This document shows positions 59,411 to 64,000 of a DNA stretch of 64,000 nucleotides, in pieces. The DNA is taken from assembly GCF_900108955.1 (NCBI RefSeq), contig NZ_FNYA01000002.1:434001-498000 (forward strand). The letters are read 5' to 3'. Position 1 is the stretch's first letter, and each line of letters begins with the position of its first letter. The notes beneath the pieces were generated by a model. That model saw only the letters and a list, made by a program, of their open reading frames with translations, was not told the origin of the DNA and made no database searches. A program made the translations under genes and the position numbers. The stretch comes from Flavobacterium terrigena (lineage in GTDB: Bacteria > Bacteroidota > Bacteroidia > Flavobacteriales > Flavobacteriaceae).

Positions 59411-59452
59411 CTTGTTCAAAGTCCAACATTCGTCATCCAAAATTCAACATTT

Positions 59453-60043
59453 ATGTTAAGTTTTTTAGAGCCACTAATAGAAATCGAACCTAAATTTCAA
59501 GTAATTATTGATACTTACGGACATCCGATTATCACCACTCGCCCATCCGGATTTGTAGCACTTTCGCAATTAATTTTAGAACAACAAGTTTCCATTGCTT
59601 CGGCAAAAGCCTGTTATGATAAAATTGAAAAGCATTTAAATGGCTTCACCCCAAAATTATTGCTCGAAGTTTCTGATGAGGAATTAAAAGCGTGCGGCGT
59701 ATCTCGACAAAAAATAAGTTATATCAAAAACTTAGCACTTTGCATTGAAGAAAATAAAATCGATTTAGAAAGTTTTCATTCCAAAACCGAAATAGAAGTC
59801 TATTCCGAATTAATTCAATTAAAAGGAATTGGCAAATGGACCGCTCAAGTATATTTGATGTTTTGCCTACAAAAAAAAGACGTTTTCCCAATTGGAGATA
59901 TCGCCGTACAACACACGATGCGCGAACTTTTCCAAACAGAAACGCTGGAAGAAATGGAAAATCACGCCAATAATTGGAAACCATTTCGCTCTTTAGCCAC
60001 ATATTTATTATGGCATCATTATCTTAGAAAAAGAAACAGATAA
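59453..60043 (+). CDS. DNA-3-methyladenine glycosylase, AlkA-like HhH-GPD
   Basis: A 196-residue base-excision repair enzyme. LSQLILEQQVSIASAKACYDKI is the start of the HhH-GPD core; LIQLKGIGKWTAQVYLMFCLQ is the helix-hairpin-helix, and the catalytic Asp is in VFPIGDIAVQ (about residue 145). There is no iron-sulfur cluster and no N-terminal AlkA domain, so it is a minimal AlkA-like or MAG-like enzyme for alkylated purines. A 42-bp spacer with CCAACATT/CAACATTT words separates it from the DUF5686 gene. Confidence 0.88.
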   Translation: MLSFLEPLIEIEPKFQVIIDTYGHPIITTRPSGFVALSQLILEQQVSIASAKACYDKIEKHLNGFTPKLLLEVSDEELKACGVSRQKISYIKNLALCIEENKIDLESFHSKTEIEVYSELIQLKGIGKWTAQVYLMFCLQKKDVFPIGDIAVQHTMRELFQTETLEEMENHANNWKPFRSLATYLLWHHYLRKRNR

Positions 60044-60083
60044 AATTTTTAAAAAAACTTTTCACTTTTCACTTTTCACTTTT

Positions 60084-60102
60084 TACTTTTTCACTACCTT
60101 TG
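60084..60102 (+). promoter_or_regulatory. -7 box ahead of ppa
   Basis: CACTACCTTTGCACCCG contains TACCTTTG, matching TAnnTTTG, about 25 bp before the ATG at 60124. The preceding sequence is a tandem TTTTCAC repeat tract. Confidence 0.65.
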
Positions 60103-60123
60103 CACCCGAAAATAAAAAGAAAA

Positions 60124-60654
60124 ATGACAGCAGATAAAATAACAACGTTTGATGTTTTGGTAGAAATTCCTAGAGGAAGCCGAAACAAATATGAGTATGA
60201 TTTCGATTTAAAAAGAATGCGTTTCGATAGAATGTTATTCTCTTCAATGATGTATCCAGCAGATTACGGTTTCATTCCTGAAACTTTAGCTTTGGATGGC
60301 GACCCATTAGATGTTTTAGTATTAGTTACTAAACCAACTTTCCCAGGTTGTGTAATCGAAGTAAAACCAATTGGAGTTTTCCACATGGCAGATGATAAAG
60401 GTCCAGATGAAAAAGTAATTTGTGTACCGGTTTCAGACCCGATTTGGAATTCTTTAAACGATTTAAGTGATGTAAATCCTCACTTGGTTAAAGAAATCGA
60501 ACACTTTTTCCAAGTTTACAAAGACTTAGAAAACAAACAAGTTGATGTTGAAGGTTGGGGTGATGTAAACGAAGCTCGCGCCATCATTAAAGCATGTACA
60601 GAACGTTTCGAAGCTATTGAAAACAAACCAGAAGGCTTATTTAGCATAAAATAA
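60124..60654 (+). CDS. ppa: Inorganic pyrophosphatase, soluble family I
   Basis: A 176-residue cytoplasmic enzyme that hydrolyses PPi. The metal-binding signature is intact: DYGFIPETLALDGDPLDVLVL (about residues 50-70) with the Asp triad, after EIPRGSRNKYEYD and before the C-terminal GWGDVNEARAIIKACTERF. I chose the ATG at 60124, because the 24 extra bases upstream overlap the promoter-proximal region. About 1 kb downstream lies a membrane pyrophosphatase gene, so the locus has both a soluble and an ion-pumping PPase. Confidence 0.95.
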   Translation: MTADKITTFDVLVEIPRGSRNKYEYDFDLKRMRFDRMLFSSMMYPADYGFIPETLALDGDPLDVLVLVTKPTFPGCVIEVKPIGVFHMADDKGPDEKVICVPVSDPIWNSLNDLSDVNPHLVKEIEHFFQVYKDLENKQVDVEGWGDVNEARAIIKACTERFEAIENKPEGLFSIK

Positions 60655-60680
60655 ACTTCCATTCATAAAAAATAACTTAA

Positions 60681-60717
60681 AAGGTGTTAGATTTGTAATA
60701 AATTTCTAACATCTTTT
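60681..60717 (+). terminator. Terminator after ppa
   Basis: AAGGTGTTAGA and TCTAACATCTT form a stem with one G-U around an AT-rich loop, followed by T's that run directly into the ATG of the next gene at 60721. Read-through RNA would therefore place that start right after the hairpin. Confidence 0.7.
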
Positions 60718-60720
60718 TTT

Positions 60721-61578
60721 ATGAGCAAAAATTACATTTTGTTTGTAGCAGCAATTTCTGTTTTTAAATTCAGTTCTGCACAAACGCTTAGTTCAGCACC
60801 AACATTAACATTCACAAATGACACTGGAATTTCAACCGATAATATTGCTAGTGATGGCGATGGTGGCTCGGTAAATATTTCAGATATTAACATCCAAATT
60901 TATACTATTTCTGATGTAAATGGTGCAATAGTTACTCCTTTGTCGTGGGAAAATGCTAGTTATTACGGAGCAGGAACATACACGGGTATAACAGCAAATA
61001 TGGCAACAGGTAGAAAAGGAATGGCAATTAAATCAGAAAATGGATCAGAATTCAAATTGAATCAATTTCAATATTTAAATTGGGGAGAAAGTCAAGCTGA
61101 AGGTGCCGTAAACACAATTAAAGGATTCAAAAACGGAATCGAAGTAGCCTCAACAACTTTTCAAGGTTACAATAATCCATTTTTACCAAACACTATTGTC
61201 CTAACTACTGCATTTGATGATGTTGATGAGGTAAGATTTTATATTTCAGCTGGAGGATATGAAGGCAATCAAAACTTTACTAATCATAGCATTAACTCTA
61301 TTCAAGTGAGCACGCCTGTATTGAACGCAAATAGTTTTGAGCTAAATTCAAAATTAAATATTTACCCAAATCCAACTTCAAATAATGTAACTGTTGAATT
61401 ATTGACAAATGAGATTTCAACACTTGAAGTTTATGATGTTTCTGGAAAATTCTTATTTACTGAAAGTCTAAACAAAGAAATAAATACAATTAATATCGAA
61501 AAATTATCATCAGGAATTTATTTCTTTAAAGTGAGTTCATCAAAAGGTATTTCTACAAATAAGATCGTAAAGAATTAA
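60721..61578 (+). CDS. Secreted protein with T9SS type A sorting domain
   Basis: A 285-residue exported protein (signal peptide MSKNYILFVAAISVFKFSSAQ). The central region (about 25-200), rich in Thr, Ser, Asn and Gly, is beta-type and unrecognised. The last ~75 residues are a T9SS type A sorting signal (LNIYPNPTSNNVTVELL, LEVYDVSGKFLFTESL, LSSGIYFFKVSSSKGISTNKIVKN). It is thus delivered to the cell surface or medium by the machinery that includes PorT/SprT. It begins immediately after the ppa terminator and ends at a strong terminator. Function unknown. Confidence 0.85.
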   Translation: MSKNYILFVAAISVFKFSSAQTLSSAPTLTFTNDTGISTDNIASDGDGGSVNISDINIQIYTISDVNGAIVTPLSWENASYYGAGTYTGITANMATGRKGMAIKSENGSEFKLNQFQYLNWGESQAEGAVNTIKGFKNGIEVASTTFQGYNNPFLPNTIVLTTAFDDVDEVRFYISAGGYEGNQNFTNHSINSIQVSTPVLNANSFELNSKLNIYPNPTSNNVTVELLTNEISTLEVYDVSGKFLFTESLNKEINTINIEKLSSGIYFFKVSSSKGISTNKIVKN

Positions 61579-61604
61579 ATAAAAATATTTCAATAAATTT
61601 ATTA

Positions 61605-61640
61605 AAAAAGGCAATTATCATTAGGATAATTGCCTTTTTT
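61605..61640 (+). terminator. Terminator after the T9SS cargo gene
   Basis: AAAAAGGCAATTATC and GATAATTGCCTTTTT form a 15-bp perfect stem around ATTAG, followed by T. Confidence 0.9.
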
Positions 61641-61693
61641 GTTTATTTTTGTTAAAACGAATTAAAATTAACCATTAACTATTTACTAAAACT

Positions 61694-64000
61694 ATGAATA
61701 ATTTTATGATCTATTTGCCAATAGTTATGGCAATTATTGGATTGCTTTTTATGGCAATGAAACGTGCTTGGGTTTTAAAACAAGATGCCGGAGACGGTAA
61801 AATGAAAGAAATTTCAGATTACATTTATGAAGGCGCATTAGCTTTCTTAAAAGCAGAATACAGATTACTAGCAATATTTGTTTTATTAGCAAGTGTTGTT
61901 TTAGCAGGTATCACTTTTCTTCCTGGTGTAAAAACACATTTATTAATTGTAGTTGCCTTTGTTTTTGGAGCTTTCTTCTCTGCTTTAGCAGGAAACATGG
62001 GAATGAAAATCGCTACAAAAACTAACGTTCGTACTACTCAAGCCGCTCGTACTAGTTTACCTCAAGCCTTAAAAGTTTCTTTTGGTGGTGGAACAGTAAT
62101 GGGATTAGGAGTTGCTGGCTTAGCCGTTTTAGGTTTAACAGGATTCTTTATTATATTATTCAGATATTTTATGCCAGGTGGCGTTTGGACAAACACCGAA
62201 GATATGACGGTTGTTTTAGAAACATTAGCTGGTTTTTCACTTGGAGCTGAATCTATCGCTTTATTTGCAAGAGTTGGTGGTGGAATTTATACAAAAGCTG
62301 CCGATGTTGGTGCCGATTTAGTAGGTAAAGTTGAAGCTGGAATTCCAGAAGACGATCCTCGTAATCCTGCTACAATTGCAGATAACGTGGGTGATAACGT
62401 TGGAGACGTTGCTGGAATGGGGGCCGATTTATTCGGTTCATATGTAGCAACTGTTTTAGCTGCAATGGTTTTAGGTAATTATGTAATCAAAGATATGGGT
62501 GGAAAAATTGATGATGCTTTTGGAGGAATTGGTCCAATTTTATTACCAATGGCTATCGCTGGTTTCGGAATTTTATTCTCAATTATCGGAACAATGTTAG
62601 TAAAAATTTCTAGCAACGATGCAAAAGAAAAACAAGTTCAAGGTGCATTAAATATTGGAAACTGGGTTTCTATTGCATTAACTGCAGTTTGTTGTTTCTT
62701 CTTAGTTCAATATATGTTACCTGAAGTAATGACAATGGAATTCTTCGGAGAAGGTGCTCAAAAAATCTCTTCAATGAGAGTGTTTTATGCTTCGTTAATT
62801 GGTTTATTTGTTGGTGGAGCTATTTCTTCAGTAACGGAATATTATACAGGTTTAGGTACAAATCCAGTATTGGCAATCGTACAAAAATCATCAACTGGAG
62901 CCGGAACAAACGTAATTGCTGGTTTAGCAACAGGTATGATTTCTACTTTTCCAACGGTTTTATTATTCGCAGCTGCCATTTGGTCAACGTATGCTTTAGC
63001 AGGATTTTATGGTGTGGCTTTAGCCGCTTCAGCAATGATGGCAACTACAGCAATGCAATTAGCGATTGACGCTTTCGGACCAATTTCTGATAACGCAGGT
63101 GGAATCGCTGAAATGAGTGAGTTACCAAAAGAAGTTCGTACTCGTACAGATATTTTAGATTCAGTGGGTAACACAACTGCTGCTACTGGAAAAGGTTTCG
63201 CAATTGCTTCAGCAGCATTAACTTCATTAGCATTATTCGCAGCTTATGTAACATTTACTGGAATTGACGGAATTAATATTTTCAAAGCGCCAGTTTTAGC
63301 GATGTTATTCGTAGGAGGAATGATTCCGGTAGTATTCTCAGCTTTAGCGATGAATTCTGTAGGAAAAGCAGCCATGGATATGGTATACGAAGTGCGTCGT
63401 CAGTTTAAAGAAATTCCAGGAATTATGGAAGGAACTGGAAAACCAGAATATGCAAAATGTGTGGACATTTCTACAAAAGCGGCTTTACGCGAAATGATGT
63501 TACCAGGAATTATGACAATTGGTTTCCCAATCGCAATTGTATTATTAGGTAAATTAGTTTACGGAGGCAACAACCAACTAATCGCAGAAATGTTAGGTGG
63601 TTATATGGCTGGAGTTACGGTTTCTGGTGTACTTTGGGCAGTTTTCCAAAACAACGCAGGTGGTGCTTGGGATAATGCTAAAAAATCTTTCGAAGCTGGA
63701 GTTATGATTAATGGCGAAATGACTTACAAAGGTTCAGATGCTCACAAAGCTGCTGTAACTGGAGATACAGTTGGAGATCCATTTAAAGATACTTCTGGAC
63801 CATCAATGAACATCTTAATTAAATTAACGTGTTTAATTGGATTAGTAATTGCTCCAATTTTAGGAAGTGGTCACGATGCTGGAGAGCATAAGATGGGAGA
63901 TTGTTGTTCTAAAGACAAAAAAGAAATGGTTTGCAAAGAAGGTAAATGTGATTTATCGAAATGTGCTACTATGACAAAAGAGGAATGTGCTAAAATGTGT
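61694..64000 (+). CDS. hppA: Membrane-bound ion-translocating pyrophosphatase, partial, with Cys-rich C-terminal tail
   Basis: At least 769 residues up to the window edge. About 16 membrane helices couple PPi hydrolysis to Na+ and/or H+ transport. The substrate site is ADNVGDNVGDVAGMGADLFGSY (metal Asp residues; about residues 230-250), with DVGADLVGKVEAGIPEDDPRNPA before it and GDTVGDPFKDTSGPSMNI near the end. GNTTAATGKG (about 488-497) has Ala at the position that marks K+-dependent enzymes. After the last helix, the tail has GEHKMGDCCSKDKK, CKEGKCDLSKC and EECAKMC: seven Cys in about 45 residues, which the standard family lacks. The stop codon is beyond the window. Confidence 0.93.
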   Translation, partial: MNNFMIYLPIVMAIIGLLFMAMKRAWVLKQDAGDGKMKEISDYIYEGALAFLKAEYRLLAIFVLLASVVLAGITFLPGVKTHLLIVVAFVFGAFFSALAGNMGMKIATKTNVRTTQAARTSLPQALKVSFGGGTVMGLGVAGLAVLGLTGFFIILFRYFMPGGVWTNTEDMTVVLETLAGFSLGAESIALFARVGGGIYTKAADVGADLVGKVEAGIPEDDPRNPATIADNVGDNVGDVAGMGADLFGSYVATVLAAMVLGNYVIKDMGGKIDDAFGGIGPILLPMAIAGFGILFSIIGTMLVKISSNDAKEKQVQGALNIGNWVSIALTAVCCFFLVQYMLPEVMTMEFFGEGAQKISSMRVFYASLIGLFVGGAISSVTEYYTGLGTNPVLAIVQKSSTGAGTNVIAGLATGMISTFPTVLLFAAAIWSTYALAGFYGVALAASAMMATTAMQLAIDAFGPISDNAGGIAEMSELPKEVRTRTDILDSVGNTTAATGKGFAIASAALTSLALFAAYVTFTGIDGINIFKAPVLAMLFVGGMIPVVFSALAMNSVGKAAMDMVYEVRRQFKEIPGIMEGTGKPEYAKCVDISTKAALREMMLPGIMTIGFPIAIVLLGKLVYGGNNQLIAEMLGGYMAGVTVSGVLWAVFQNNAGGAWDNAKKSFEAGVMINGEMTYKGSDAHKAAVTGDTVGDPFKDTSGPSMNILIKLTCLIGLVIAPILGSGHDAGEHKMGDCCSKDKKEMVCKEGKCDLSKCATMTKEECAKMC

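Noticed and set aside
1..64000. tRNA, rRNA, CRISPR, insertion sequences, prophage
   Set aside because: I looked in all spacers longer than about 70 bp and saw no cloverleaf-like sequence, regularly spaced repeats, transposase or integrase frames. A covariance-model scan would be needed to exclude small RNAs fully.

Overview
The window is about one third G+C and carries densely packed genes, almost all on the minus strand up to about 42 kb. It looks like a chromosomal segment of a Flavobacterium-type member of the Bacteroidota. The evidence is: type IX secretion (T9SS) sorting domains, PorT/SprT and TamL homologues, a GldA-like ABC ATPase, proteins of families typical of Flavobacteriaceae, and promoters of the Bacteroidota form with a -7 box TAnnTTTG. 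I saw no rRNA, tRNA, CRISPR array, insertion sequence or prophage.

Layout. 1-820 is the 5' part of a secreted adhesin-like gene that runs off the window. 910-11555 is one long minus-strand gene row read from pheA: prephenate dehydratase, aminotransferase, DAHP synthase/chorismate mutase, rsgA, dtd, two DUF3857/transglutaminase proteins, a small membrane protein, a MazG-like enzyme, an SMR exporter and aroA. 11766-14727 holds an SDR / TIGR03643 / ABC1-kinase / TetR cluster, facing a gldA-like gene on the plus strand. 15630-17492 holds a T9SS BNR-repeat protein and a small TPR-like protein.

17789-43399 is almost wholly sulfur metabolism: metF and a split metH; a kinase-less ThrA-type homoserine dehydrogenase with metX; the sulfate assimilation operon (cysH, cysD, cysN, serine acetyltransferase, cysteine synthase, cobA, cysJ, cysI, a DUF2490 protein, and a siroheme synthase-TSUP fusion); two transsulfuration PLP enzymes; and metK. 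Together they lead from sulfate and homoserine to cysteine, homocysteine, methionine and S-adenosylmethionine.

43459-64000 is housekeeping: accD, fbaA, tamL, an RNA methyltransferase, porT/sprT, ubiE/menG, folA, thyA, a nucleoside permease, a DUF151 nuclease, etfAB, pdhB, a DUF5686 protein, an AlkA-like glycosylase, ppa, a T9SS cargo protein and a membrane pyrophosphatase cut by the window end.

The most notable content lies in the leaders. Six short leader ORFs lie ahead of biosynthetic operons and are not conventional genes. An aromatic-rich one (YY, FYFFW) precedes pheA. Two Cys-run ones (CCC, CCAC) stand in tandem before cysH. Two stand in tandem before metX, the second with runs of Met. 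One Met-run leader (MMMQMMM) precedes the transsulfuration pair. Each is followed by an intrinsic terminator, and its last codons can pair with the terminator's 5' arm. This is the layout of ribosome-mediated attenuation. The sulfur promoters also share a palindrome near TAGATAAATTTTCTA, present twice about 30 bp apart at three of them and once before metH. Two classes of SAM riboswitch, SAM-I before metH and SAM-II before metK, complete the circuit. Sulfur flux here therefore appears to be controlled by a shared transcription factor, by Cys- and Met-codon attenuators, and by SAM aptamers.
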